Shown one piece after another: positions 43,162-54,250 of a stretch of 64,000 nucleotides of DNA. The number at the start of each line of letters is the position of its first letter. The stretch's first letter is position 1. The stretch is from positions 6,032,715 to 6,096,714 of the forward strand of contig JAKZAP010000008.1 of NCBI GenBank assembly GCA_023053575.1. Reading direction: 5' to 3'. The translations under genes and the position numbers were made by a program. Below the pieces are notes generated by a model, which was given only the letters and a program-made list of their open reading frames with translations, had not been told where the DNA came from and did no database searches. Source of the stretch: Branchinecta lynchi (Eukaryota > Arthropoda > Branchiopoda > Anostraca > Branchinectidae).

Positions 43162-45889
43162 AACAAGAGCTACGAGCTCATATGGCACTTGTACGAGTAG
43201 GCTGTACAAGAAAGTAGATGAGAACGTCACAAAATACACCCGCCATCCAAAAATGCGGTTCGGAAATAGAAATAGGATATTTAGTTTCACTCATTTCTGA
43301 GCAGTTCCGGCATCGTCTCGATTGTCTGTAGCAAATGCACATGACTGTTCAAACTTTCATCCCAATAAATCCATTTGTTTGATCCCTAGACGTGCTACAC
43401 GATTTCCGGTACCCACTCTATCTCGACCTACCGTGGCCGAATCTGGTTCGGAATATAAAAAATCGACCACCTAAAGCATCTTCTTTTATACCATCTATCA
43501 AGTTCACTCGAATCTGAGTATTTTTTGAAAGTTCCGGTACCCCCCCCCCCCTCCCACCAACGTTGTCGGAGCCGGTTCGGGCCCAATCTCTTAATTCCCT
43601 GTTCCTGTCCATCAAGTTTTACTGAAATTGGAGCTTAGCCTATCTGCAAGTTTCCAGTACCCCCCCCCCCCTACCTTGGCGGAATTCGGCCCGGACGCCA
43701 AATAACAAATCTAGGCCGCATAAACTCGGCACTGTCGAATTTGCATCTCATTCGGTCCATCCGTTTGGTTTTTGTGCATGTCAAAAGTCCCCCCACCCCC
43801 AATTCCCCTAATCGTGGTCGCATATGGTTCAAACGCATGTTTTACATGTCGAGGCCATCGATTCGTATCACCCATAAAGTTTCACTCGAATCAGACCACT
43901 CGTTTGCAATTTATAGAAGTCAATTTCCATATTTATCTTCTCGTGCTCCCCAAAAAATGCTCGGATCTAGGAACGGAAGTTTCCGGGGGTATGTTGTGTC
44001 AGGTTCTTAAGTCAAGATAATTCGGGTCGCTAATATGCCTGCAAAGTTTCGTTGTCGTTTTACATCTGGAACTATTCTAACTCACGACTACCGGAATTCC
44101 AAGAAACCCCTCCAACTCCCCCCACAGAGCCCCGAAACCATCTGGCTCCTTCAATTTCATCTAGGCCTAATGCTTGTTCCATCCATTAAGTTTCGTCCCA
44201 ATCCCTCTGCTTTTAGAGTTTCTCGAGTCCCCCCCCCCCTCCATCCCCACAGGTATCGGACCAGACCCGGACGTGACACTGAACGTCCGAGGCGATAGCC
44301 CACCAGACAAGTTTCATTCAAATCCGATCACCCGTTCAAAAGTTATGCACGCCACTAGATTCCGGACTCCCCATCCACCCACTCCCCCCACGATGGTCGG
44401 GTCGGGGAAACGGCTGTTCTCAAGTCAATATGTTGGGATCCCTGACATACCTGCCAAGTTTCATCGCCCTAGGACATCAGGAAGTATGCCGAACTCGCGG
44501 GATCGCTAGAAATCCGGACCCCGACCCCAACTCCCCCACAGTGCCCTGATCCGGTCCGGTTATGTCAATGACGTGTCTAGGACTTGTGCTTGTTTTTCCC
44601 ACCAAGTTTCATCCCGATCCCTCCACTCTAAGCGTTTCTCAAAATTTCCGGTTCCCTCCTCCAATCCCCCCAGTGTCATCGGATCCACCCGGATTTAAAG
44701 TGGGATGTCTGAGACACGAGGTCATCCTAAATATAAAATTTCATCAAGATCCGATCACCCGTTCAAAAGTTATACACGCCACTAGATTCCGGACTCCCCA
44801 TCCATCCACTCCCCCCAGTATGGTCGGATTGGGGAAACGGCTGTTCTCAAGTGAACCTGTTCGGGTCCCTGACATACCTGCCAAGTTTCATCGCCCTAGC
44901 ACATCAGGAAGTATGCCGAACTCGCGGGATCGCTAGAAATCCGGACCCCCCCCCAACTCCCCCAGAGTGCCTAGATCTGGTCCGCTTATATCAATGACGT
45001 ATCTAGGACTTGTGCTTGTTCTTCCCACCAAGTTTCATCCCGATCCCTCCACTCTAGGCGTTTCTCAAGATTTCCGGTTCCCTCCTCCAACTCCCCCCAG
45101 TGTCATCGGATCCGGTCCGGATCTATAGTGGGACGTCTGAGACACGAGGTCATCCTAAATATAAAATTTCATCAAGATCCGATGACTCGTTCGCAAGATA
45201 AAAATACCTCAAATTTTGGCTTCCCCCTCCCTCCACTCCCCCCCCCCCCCAGATGGTCGAATCGGGGAATTTGACGATTTCCTATTTAATCTGGTCGGGT
45301 CCCAGAGATGCCTGTCAATTTCCATCGTCTCAGCACATCAGGAAGCACGGAACTCGCGGGATCACTACAAATTCGGACTTCTCCCCCCCCCCCCCCCAAC
45401 TCCCCCAAAGTGAGCGGACCCGTTCCGGTTATATCAGCCATGTATCTAGGACTTGTGCTTGTACTTTTCACCAAGTTACATCCGGATCCCTCCACTCTAA
45501 GTGTTTTTCAAGATTTCCGGTTTCCCCCTCCAACTCCCCCCAATGTCACCGGATCCGGTTTGGATTTAAAATGGAGGGTCTGAGACACGAGTTCCTTCCA
45601 TATATCAAGTTTCATTAAGATCCGATAACCCGTTCGTAAGCTAAAAATATCTCATTTTTCCTCATTTTTCCGGATTCCCCCTCCCTCCACAGCCCTCCAG
45701 ATGGTCGGATCGGGGAAGCGAGTATTTCTAATTTAATCTGGTCCAGTTCCTGATATGCCTGCCAAGTTTCATCGTCCTAGCTTATCTGGAAGTGCCCGAA
45801 CTAGCAAAACCGGGACCGACAGACCGACTGACGGACAGAAATTACAATCGCTATATGGCACTTGAGTAAGCTCAAGTGCCATAAAAACT
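43162..45889 (+). mobile_element. Family A element, copy 4 (full length)
   Basis: It starts AACAAGAGCTACGAGCTC. Units of 426-448 bp are marked by ATGGTCGG-type starts at about 44393, 44819, 45252 and 45700. The 3' end is GACAGACCGACTGACGG, then a hairpin TATGGCACTTGAG / TAAG / CTCAAGTGCCATA (13-bp stem, 4-nt loop). Sequence is close to copy 2, which suggests recent spread. Located in the TTLL1 intron. Confidence 0.8.
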
Positions 45890-46873
45890 ATATTATGCAT
45901 AAATGGTTCTGAGATCATTTTTACGAACACATTGTTACCTTTCTTTCCTCAGAATCCTCACGGTAACGTTATCCACAAATTACTTCAACGCAATTCACTC
46001 CTTAAAGCAAGTCCGCCATTGCTAATTAACTATTCATTGATCTCCCGGCGGTGGTCAAAAGAGTTACTAAAACCTTCTAGAAGATCGAGTGGCGTGTAAG
46101 AGGATTGAAACAACTAGGTATATCACCATGTGGACGTTTAGATATGTCGGAAGAAGAAATCATCGGCCAGTTTGACATTTTTTCTATCTTGGAAGCTGTA
46201 TATTATTTAGCTCAATTACAGAATCTTCAAGAAGTCACTATAACAAATTTAGTATATTTTACGGCGATTGTTGTGATATAGTTTACATCCCTTAATTCTT
46301 TGGTCTAATGGGAATTAACAAGAAAAAAAACAGAAAACAAAATACTTAAAGAAATCGATAGTGCAGATAATTAGTTTGATTTTTCTACACATTTTAGATA
46401 TGCCTGCTACAATAAAATCATTTTGTTAGATCCATAGTCAAACTATGATCCCAGCCTCCCATGTCCGGGCACTTCCGACCCGCGCCACTAGATGACCCAG
46501 CGGTCGGATCGAGTTGTGGCTTCGTCTTGGGTTTTGGGTGGAGGTGTTCTAGGAATCTAGACGTTGCAAGTGCTAGAATGCTTATGATATAACTCCTTTA
46601 AAAGTAAAACCATGCTAGTAGCTCTTGTTCTTTCAAGCACACATCGCACCGTTTACTTTTGATGTTCCACTATTCTGAAATAGCTCAATCCTTTAAAACC
46701 AAGCTCCGCTATTAACAAATTATCCACAACTTTTGTTATTTTAAACCTTTTGCTGTTTTAAACCTTTCTCCAGACCATTGACTTCTAGCAAAAACAGGGG
46801 GAAATTAGCAGAATCGATTTCTCTGACGAGTCAGGTTGTTCAAACAATCGTCGGGAGCATGTTCTGCATCGAA
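45890..46873 (+). repeat. Low-copy repeat, copy 2 (46085-46370) and spacer
   Basis: AAGAGGATTGAAACAACTAG to AAAGAAATCGATA at about 46095-46360 repeats 27554-27765 in the same orientation. The rest, 46371-46873, shows nothing recognisable. All of it lies in the TTLL1 intron. Confidence 0.5.
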
Positions 46874-48035
46874 AACAAGACCAAAGGTTTCGATGGGATC
46901 CCAAAAATCTAACATTTGATTCAAACGCTTGGGTCATGTCTTCGCCATTCAGTCTTCGTCAGATTCCTTGAATATTTTTACTGTTAAAATAAAGTTCAAA
47001 AACGTATTCAGCATGTCTCCTTGCCCCGATACCGAATCTCTAGTCGATTTCAGAAACAACTCAACTCAAGGAATATCGTTTTAGCTTATAAATCATACAC
47101 GCTTTACCGTAAATTCGAAACCCCTCCTCTGCGTCTAAAGATAAGACTAAAGGATCCATCTACGAACTTGACCTATACTTTACAAGTGAATCCTCATTGA
47201 ACAACATCCTCGCTTGAACATTACATATCAACCGTTCGACCTTCGGTTACACTAGATCTCTCCGACGTTACACAGAATAATCAAATGAATGCCGGCATCC
47301 AGGCGCTGGCACTTCTTTACAGAAATCGTAACAGTCGTTACCTGCGAATTTTCTCCTCTTGTTCCTGGCTGAACCACAGAATCGTTTGGCTTGCACTTAA
47401 TGAAGGTGCACCAGATTGGGACTCAAGATCACCAGTAGCGACGTGTGCTATCTGTGTCACTCTCGAGAGTGTCACCGGCTTCTCCTTCACCAGCAACACC
47501 GAGTGACGTTCACTGATTCCGGACGTGTCCGAAATAAATTTTTGACAATCGTGGGCGATCCCAAGCGTCTAACCTCGTCCGGGTTTCAGCGCTTCGGGTT
47601 CGGAATAATCAAATGAATGCCGGCATCCAGGCGCAGAGCTATACTAGTTTGAGAATAAAGGGGTAGGACTGCTATAGCTGAAAACTGGTCGACAAATTTT
47701 GTGTCCGGTTTTCGCCGGATTCAGAGTGGACTACTTGTCCGGCAAGAAAATAACTTTCATATTCATATTCGGATTCAGCATGTCTCCTTACCCCTAATTC
47801 AAGTATAAAAAGTATTTTTTGTTTTGCCGCTTAATTTGAAACCCCTCCCGCACCCCTAAATATAGAGCTACAGAGCCCATTTTCAAACTTAATCTGTACT
47901 TTGACCCAAAGAGTCATCGTGCCAAACCTGAACAAAATATCTCAACCCCTTCGAGAGTTACCATGCTAACAGACGGACGAACAAATTTTGCGATGTCATA
48001 AGTATCCCTCCACTTACGTTTTGGGATCCCAAAAA
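46874..48035 (+). mobile_element. Family B element, copy 7, with a 328-bp internal duplication
   Basis: It starts AACAAGACCAAAGG and ends TTTTGGGATCCCAAAAA. The 32-bp sequence GAATAATCAAATGAATGCCG with GCATCCAGGCGC occurs exactly at 47275-47306 and 47603-47634, enclosing sequence absent at the matching place in the related copy 55263-56213. The two copies share the same subfamily text (GGATTCACTGGTAAAG or its complement). Confidence 0.75.
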
Positions 48036-48454
48036 CGAAAGAAGGTGTACAAATCCTTGAGGTGTCGTCGAGGTGGTGAGAATAATTAAATAGGACTACC
48101 CCGGTTCGAGAACAGATGGAGCGATTACGGAAGTAGGTTGCGTTGGTATTATAGGTACAACGGGTCGTTTAAGTAAAACCACGAATCAACTGAAAGACAA
48201 TTTGAGTCACTTCAGAACCACGGTTCAGAAGAAAGAAATGAATCTTTTGAAAAATGGTTTCGAGATCAATTTTAAAAGTAATCCCAAGTACCGGCTCGGT
48301 ATAGAGAAAAATCCCTTACTAATTGAGAAGCAAAGAACCACGAATCAAAGGTGATTCTATACAATATGCTGGTAAACCGCACCCACTCACCCACACCAGG
48401 TACCAAAACAACCACAAATGACAATATGATTTGAACTAGCCAGTAGAGACTAAT
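48036..48454 (+). other. TTLL1 intron spacer
   Basis: No gene or repeat family recognised. Confidence 0.3.
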
Positions 48455-48735
48455 GCCCGGGCCACATTCAGTCACATCTGTACGCAATTTGGTTCGTTAA
48501 TTTGGTTGTTAGGCTACCCTCTTTTACGTTTGATGCTGGTCACACTTGGAACGAAGAAATTCAAGAAATATTACAACCATCATCACTCTAGCTTAAGTCA
48601 GTGACTGTCGTCTGTGATTGGTCATAAGTTACATTTAAAATGGAGGAGATGGAATTTTGTTTTCAGCGTCTTTTCTTCCCAATTTCGACCGCAAGACGGT
48701 CTTATTACCGGCGTTATTACCAGGTGTGACTATAG
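48455..48735. mobile_element. TIR MITE, copy 2 (CCCGGGCC-type ends)
   Basis: Inverted relative to 27244-27553. It starts CCCGGGCCACATTCAGTCAC and ends TAATACGG-like text followed by GGTGTGACTATAGTGGGGCA. About 280 bp and non-coding, in the TTLL1 intron shortly upstream of exon 2. Confidence 0.65.
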
Positions 48736-48958
48736 TGGGGCACATACATAACACATCCGGGATAAGCTGACATTCGTACATTGCGCAAGCGTGTAACCTT
48801 TTCTTAACCCTATGATGTCCCTTCACTAACAGTGTAGGCTACCCCCTCCCTGCCACTAGACTCACGTACTTCTTCTTTCAGCTGAAGTACTTATTTATTT
48901 CAACGCGTATTGTTTCACTGGTTTTTCTGCAGGTCCTTAACTTCTTCGACATTTGCAG

Positions 48959-49776
48959 GAGCTGGAATCTTCCTTGTCAACAAACTGTCAAAAGTCAAGA
49001 AGTGGTCGAATGATAATCGACCAGGGTATCCGTCATACTTGGGCTCCAACAGCTACACTCAGAACCAAAGAGAATCATACGTAATTTCAAAATATATCGA
49101 GAGACCCCTCTTGATTGGAGGAAAGAAATTCGATCTCCGACTCTACGTTCTAGTGACCTCCTTTCGCCCACTGAAAACTTACTTATTCAAGAAGGGCTTT
49201 TGCCGATTCTGCACTGTCAAATATGACAAAAGTGTTCAAGAGCTCGATAACATGTATGTTCACTTAACCAACGTCTCAGTTCAGAAGCAAGGAGAAGACT
49301 ACAATAGCCACCATGGCGGTAAATGGAATGTGGACAATTTGCTCAGTTATCTTCGGGGTACAAAAGGAGATGAGTGTGTCCAAAAGCTATGGAAGGAGGT
49401 CGTCTGGCTGACTGTTCATTCGCTTCGAGCTGTTGCACCACTAATGGTCAGCGATCCCCACTGCTTCGAATGCTACGGTTATGATATCATAATCGATGAA
49501 AACCTCAAGCCATGGCTGATAGAAGTAAATGCATCCCCGTCTCTAAGCACAACAACAAGCAGTGACTATGTCATGAAGCTAGGTCTCATCGAAGCCATTT
49601 TAGATGTTGTGCTCCCTCCAGATGGCGTGCCAAATTCTAAATGGTCGAAAAGGCCGTCAGCGGAGGCTCTGCGCAACTGGGATACATTGGTGGACGACGA
49701 GCAAATGAGCCAAGGAACAAACCAAGAGGAGAGCAGGCTAGGAAGAACAAAGTCTGCTAAGAAAGCTAACAAGTAA
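48959..49776 (+). CDS. TTLL1: TTLL1 exon 2 (catalytic C-terminal half)
   Basis: The exon starts after ACATTTGCAG at 48958. The split Gly codon (G plus GA) joins GGSQG to AGIFLVNKLS in phase. Residues follow the ATP-grasp TTL fold: YVISKYIERPLLIGGKKFDL (186-205), KFDLRLYVLV, GFCRFCTVKY, MYVHLTNVSVQK (244-255), and the metal/ATP site CFECYGYDIIIDE...WLIEVNASPSL (314-341). The C-terminal 75 residues are Lys/Ser/Glu-rich, as in the family. The stop at 49774-49776 gives 417 aa in all, against 423 in human. A second CTGCAG acceptor at 48932 would put the frame out, so 48958 is preferred. Confidence 0.95.
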
Positions 49777-50194
49777 CGACACAACAAAACTGATCCGAGT
49801 TTTCAGACTCTTCATTTTTTGGGTACCCAAAAGCATGGACACGATTGTTTAATAGAGTGTGGATGGTTAGGCGAATGATTATTTCGTCTGTGTAGTTGTA
49901 CGAAAACTGTCTGCATTCTCGCTTATTCATGTCAAATGGTATATCGTTTTTTTTTTTCTTTTTTTTTTCTTTTTCAGAGTAGGGAGAGGATATTTGGTAG
50001 ATAGCAGGTTATATTATTCAGGTCTGATTATATTAGGATAAATTATATTTTGTTAGATTTACTATAGATTTACATGGTATTATTAACACGCATAGATTGT
50101 ACGAATTTTTATTCTCCACAGTGCTCGTTTAATGTATTTGTAGTTTAATGTCAGAAATTAAAAACCTGAACTTGAACTTGAACTAACTGTATAT
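49777..50194 (+). other. TTLL1 3' UTR and spacer
   Basis: An ATTAAA poly-A signal variant lies at 50157-50162, about 380 bp after the stop. A palindrome TTTTGGGTACCCAAAA at about 49816-49831 is a relative of the Family B terminus with two changed bases; no further Family B sequence adjoins it. A CT-rich (T8CT)n run lies at 49948-49975. Confidence 0.5.
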
Positions 50195-50885
50195 AAATAT
50201 TCCTTGAGCCCAAGCTGACTCTGAAACATATATTCAAACATGTTTACAACGGATATACGTCAGCTACGATTCTTCATCAGCGATATTTCGGCCCTTCTTG
50301 GCAAGGGTCCTCTTCGGCACATCGGGTTCTTTTGCAAACATTTGTCGGGCAAAACAATGAAGAAATCGAATTCTGCACGCTTTTGTCATGCCTCGGTAGG
50401 CTCGTCGGCACATCGGGTTCTTTTCATAAATAAGAAATGCAGAAGAAATACATTCTTCATGTTTTTGTCGGGCGTCGGTTGACTCGTTGGCACACCTGGT
50501 TCTTTTTACACGCAAGAAATGAAATCCTGCAAACATTTGTTGGGCAAAGCACTGAAGAAATCGAATTTTGTATGCTTATGTTGTGCCTCGGTATTGTCGT
50601 CGGCACATGGTTTTGTCGGGCATCGGTATTCTCGTTGGCACATTCTTTTTACATGAAAAAAAAAAAAATCAAATTCTGTAAATTTTTATCGGGCGCATGC
50701 GAAAAGTTCAAGTCTTGTCAGTACATCGCACAACATAAAAAATTAAGGTTCTTTACTGTCTTGTCGGGCAAAACACAAAGAAATCGAATTCTGAATGCTT
50801 TGTCGGGCGTCGGTATTCTTGTCGACACGTCGGGCCTTTTTATACGTAAGAAATCAAATTCTGCAAGCATTTGTCGGGCGTAAAT
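50195..50885 (+). repeat. Family F TCGGGC tandem array
   Basis: A leader matching 18205-18324 is followed by about eight units containing TTTGTCGGGC, TCGGCACATCGGGTTCTTTT and AAGAAATCGAATTCTG, with unit length varying around 60-110 bp. The same units recur at 63110-63293. No protein is recognised. The TTGAGCCCAAGCTGACT leader suggests a mobile element whose 3' part is this array (inference). Confidence 0.6.
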
Positions 50886-51700
50886 TTTTCAGGAAAAAAT
50901 ACTGAATTAAAAAAAATTTGCCGGAGTTGCTTAGTTCAATTTGTTCTGGGTACAGTCGTTGGAAGCTTCGCTTTTTAGCGAAAGATCAACCAAAAGCCGA
51001 ATATGTGAATTTAAATATATGAATTTACATTAAAGGAACAATCTCAACTGATACACTACAGATTGTTTAACCCAAAATTTCCCCTGCTGTGCATTTTGTA
51101 GTATTCTCTATTTGGAAGAACGTTAAAAGCCGGAAATCGTACGGTACTATAGTTAAATTTTCTGGAAAAAAGGCAGATTAAAAATTTTTAGCCTGCGCCG
51201 CTTGGTTTATCTTGTCTTAGTACAGTCGTCGGAAGCTTCGCTTTTAAGCGAAAGCTAAAATGAAAAACCGAATATGTGAACTTGAATATACAAAAATATA
51301 ACAAAGAAATAATGTCAACTGATGAATTACAGTTAGTTTACAGACAAATTTTGCCTGCGGCGCATTTTGTAGTATTCTTCATTTTGAAGAAAAGTGTTTC
51401 ATTTAGTTGTTGTTTTAGGATTGGAATGTGGGGGGTCTGAAACACGTTAAAAGCTAGAACTTTTATGGTAGGTATAGCTAAATTATTCCGGAAAAAAAGG
51501 GAGATTTAAAAAATTTCGCCTGCACTGCTTAGTTTACTTGTTCTTGATACAGTCGTTGGAAGCTTCGCTTTTTAACGAAAGCTAAAATGAAAAGCCAAAT
51601 GTATGAACTTAAAATACAAAATTACATCAGAGGAATAATCTCAACTGATGCATTACAGTTAGTTTTAGCCCGGTTCTGTTCTGTGCTCGCGGGAAACGGC
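50886..51700 (+). repeat. Three ~290-bp repeats with a GCTTCGCTTTTTAGCGAAAGC hairpin
   Basis: ACAGTCGTTGGAAGCTTCGC followed by TTTTTAGCGAAAG recurs at about 50955, 51225 and 51550. Each occurrence is followed by CCGAATATGTGAA-like text, ATCTCAACTGATRCA, TTACAG and CCTGCGGCGCATTTTGTAGT. Spacing is about 270-325 bp. The hairpin word is self-complementary and kept in all three. No coding frame is credible. Confidence 0.65.
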
Positions 51701-51779
51701 GAAGCGGCAACAGCGTTTTTTGTCGGCACAAACCGGACGTCACCCCCCCGCAAAGGTAAAAGGCTAGTGACGCCCCTGC

Positions 51780-53504
51780 CAGAGGCATTACTAGCCAAAC
51801 TGTTTGGGGGGGGGGGGGGATGAGGTATTTACAGACTGGCTGGTGATTTTTACTGACTTTTTCTGCAGAAGAAACGACTTTTTCAACAACAAAAATGACA
51901 TTTTTTGAAAATTCCGACTGATTTTCAGAAAATTCCAATGGTTTTCAGAAACAAGAGCTGTAAGCTCATATGGCACTTGCAAGCATATGTAGTAAGAAAT
52001 ACTCCAACCAAGAAAAAATTAAGGGGGCTGAAAATTCAACCTATGGTTTCACTTTAAATATAAAAATAGGAGACAGAGAGCAAAAGAAAACAAGAAGGAA
52101 AACAAAAAGGATGGAAGTGATGGTCAAAAGTTTTTTTTTTCACTTTTTGGTTAAGATGCACACTTTAAAGGTGCTAAAAATTAATTTCTAAGCAAAACCC
52201 TTGAGGCAAAAAGGTTCATGTACTCAAGGCAATCTTGAGAAAGTAAATTTTGCTTAAAAGTATTTCTTATATTTTGTGGTTAAGATGAGTTTTTTAAGGA
52301 ATGGTCGGATCGGAGAAGGTGACTATGTCTGACCCAATTATGTCAAGTTTCTAATGCTCCAGCAAAGTTTTATCGTCCTACCACATCTGGGAGTACCTTA
52401 ACTGACGATCACCGCAATTCCGGACACCCCCCTACATCCCACCCCTTGGTACCCGAATCCGGTCCGATTCTGTCACTGATGTACCTAGGACTTGTGCCTG
52501 TACTTCCCATCAAGTTTCATCCTGATCGCTGCACTCTGTGCGTATCACAAGATTTCCGGTTCTCCCCTCCACCCCCACCCCCCAAACAGTTCATCGGATC
52601 CGGTCCGCACTTGAAACGGGACATCTGAGACATGAGTTCTTTCAAGATGTCAAGTTTCATTAAGATCTGATAACCCGATCGAAAGTTACGCATGCCACTA
52701 ATTTCCGGATTCCGCTGTCTCCCCTCCCCCCATAACGGTAGGATCGGGCAAGTGACTGTTTCCAAGTTAATCTGGTCGGGTCTCTGATATGCCTGCCAAG
52801 TTTTATCTTCCTAGCCCACCTGGAAGTACATCAACTACGGGTCGCCAGAATCCCGGAACCCCCATCCAACTCCCCCCACAGTGTCTGAATCCGGTCCAGA
52901 CCTGTCAGATATTTATCTAGAGCTTGTGCTAGTACTTCCCACCAAGTTTCATCCTGATGGCTCCACTCCAAGAGTTTCACACGATTTCCGGCTCCCCCTC
53001 AGATTCACCAGATCCTGTCCGGACTTAAGATGAGACATCTGATACACGAGGTCTTCCCAGGTATCAAGTTTCATTAAGATCAGATCACCCATTCGAAAGT
53101 TATGCATGCCCCTATTTTCTGGATTCTGCAACCTCCCCCTCCCCCCACGATGGTCAGATCGGGCAAGTGACTATTTTCAAGTTAGTTTTTTCGGGTCCCT
53201 AATCCGCCTGCCAAGTTTCATCGTCCTAGCATATCTGGAAGTATCCTAACTCGCAAACACTGGAATAAGCGACCGACCGACAGACCGATGGAAAAATGAT
53301 TGGTATATGGCACTTGGCCGGAAGGCAAGTACCATAAAAACAACTACTTTAAAGAAAAATTGACAGAAAACAACTGTTTTCATGAAAAAAATCAACTATT
53401 TTGAAGAAAAATCGTGGCACTTTGAGCCAACTCGGTTGTTTTTGACCGACTGCCTGACAGTATTGGGGGGGCATCCACTCCTCCCCCCAGTCATGATACC
53501 CCTG
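51780..53504 (+). mobile_element. Family C hAT MITE, copy 4, split by Family A
   Basis: The left part 51780-51949 (CAGAGGCATTACTAGCC, poly-G, ACTGGCTGGTGATT) and the right part 53341-53504 (CAACTGTTTTCATG, poly-G/C, CAGTCATGATACCCCTG) join to one Family C element when Family A is removed. The outer 8 bp (GCCCCTGC and CTGACAGC) do not match, so the ends or flanks have changed since insertion. The right end abuts the region downstream of TTC36 exon 1. Confidence 0.75.
51950..53340 (+). mobile_element. Family A element, copy 5, inside Family C
   Basis: It starts ACAAGAGCTGTAAGCTC and ATATGGCACTTG, and ends with GACCGACCGACAGACCGATG, ATATGGCACTTGG, CCGGAAGG and CAAGTACCATA. Both junctions lie in A-rich Family C text (CAGAAAC before, AAAAACAAC after), with no long target duplication. 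This gives the cleanest view of Family A ends. It is in TTC36 intron 1. Confidence 0.8.
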
Positions 53505-53593
53505 CTGACAGCACCTGGCAGACTTACAATTAGCCTCAAAAATGGTAACACTGGAAACATATGTGCTACACGACAAACTCAAAATAGCGTCAC

Positions 53594-53687
53594 CTTCAAC
53601 TTGCAATATCGATTCCAATGCCTCCCCAACTGGTAGTAGTGGGTTTAATATAAGGTTTAGAATCTTCCTATCTTCTTCTGTAGCCAT
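53594..53687 (-). CDS. TTC36: TTC36 exon 1 (N-terminus)
   Basis: ATG at 53687 reads MATEEDRKILNLILNPLLPV, then GEALESILQVE. Residues DRxxLxxIxNPxxPxGE match the conserved N-terminal motif of TTC36 (in human NDQAVLQAIFNPDTPFGD). Two donors keep phase 1 with exon 2: GAAG then GTGACG at 53593, giving 184 aa in all, close to human 189; and the stronger-looking GTAAGT after 53528, giving 206 aa. I prefer the first on length. The family match of this exon is short, and it lies 13.5 kb from exon 2 with TTLL1 between. Confidence 0.65.
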
Positions 53688-54177
53688 GCTCAAGATGAAG
53701 TTTAAACTCAGCGCGTGAGTGAGCGTCAAGTGGGAAGTTCGGAACTGCCTGTCCAGCAAGATTGTCAGAATTACGAAAAAATAAAAAATCTTTACCAGTT
53801 TTCTAATTCACAATTAAAAATGTAAAAAAAGAAATGTCTAGGTGTATTACAGCATTACACTTAGTTTTATTAAAGAATTAAACCACCAAAGTTAGCAAAA
53901 GGCTAGCTATTTCGAGAATCAAATCGTGCAGTTGACGTGCCATCGATTGATTACGGAGCAAGACAAGCACAAGTTGGTCCTGTTAGCTCCAGACTGCTCC
54001 AGTTCTTTAAACTTTTATTTATTTAATTATGCTGGTTGCCTATGTTTAGCCTATCTTGGCAAGCCTAACTGTAGCTGCCTAGCACGGAAATTGATAACTT
54101 GCTTGTTACTTTGCATTGTTGGCGTGTTACATATTCTTACACCTCTGTGAATATTCACCCTGTTTGTTTGATAGCAG
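53688..54177. promoter_or_regulatory. Possible shared promoter between TTC36 and a plus-strand gene
   Basis: About 490 bp separate the TTC36 start codon (minus) from the first recognised exon of the plus-strand gene. The two would be divergently transcribed. No TATA box or CpG-rich core is obvious. A short TATTTATTTAATTATG stretch lies at about 54015. Confidence 0.3.
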
Positions 54178-54250
54178 AAGCCTAAAATGCAGAATGCTGC
54201 ACCACAGATTAGAACTGTGCCTTTTACTACCATATTCGGGCATGATCAAG
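54178..54250 (+). CDS. Exon of an unidentified small gene (5' part)
   Basis: Between an acceptor (TTTGATAGCAG) and a donor (CAAG then GTTAGT) the frame reads KPKMQNAAPQIRTVPFTTIF then GHDQ, ending in phase 1. An ATG at 54187 with A at -3 may be the start. Joining directly to 58628 keeps the frame and would give a protein of 73 aa. Intermediate exons cannot be excluded; a 240-bp frame at 54705-54944 is also phase-compatible on entry. No family recognised. Confidence 0.5.

Noticed and set aside
48910..48958. TTLL1 exon 2 starting upstream at an ATG-like or CTGCAG acceptor site
   Set aside because: The upstream residues do not match the family, and only the acceptor at 48958 joins exon 1 in frame to restore the conserved SQGxGIFL block.
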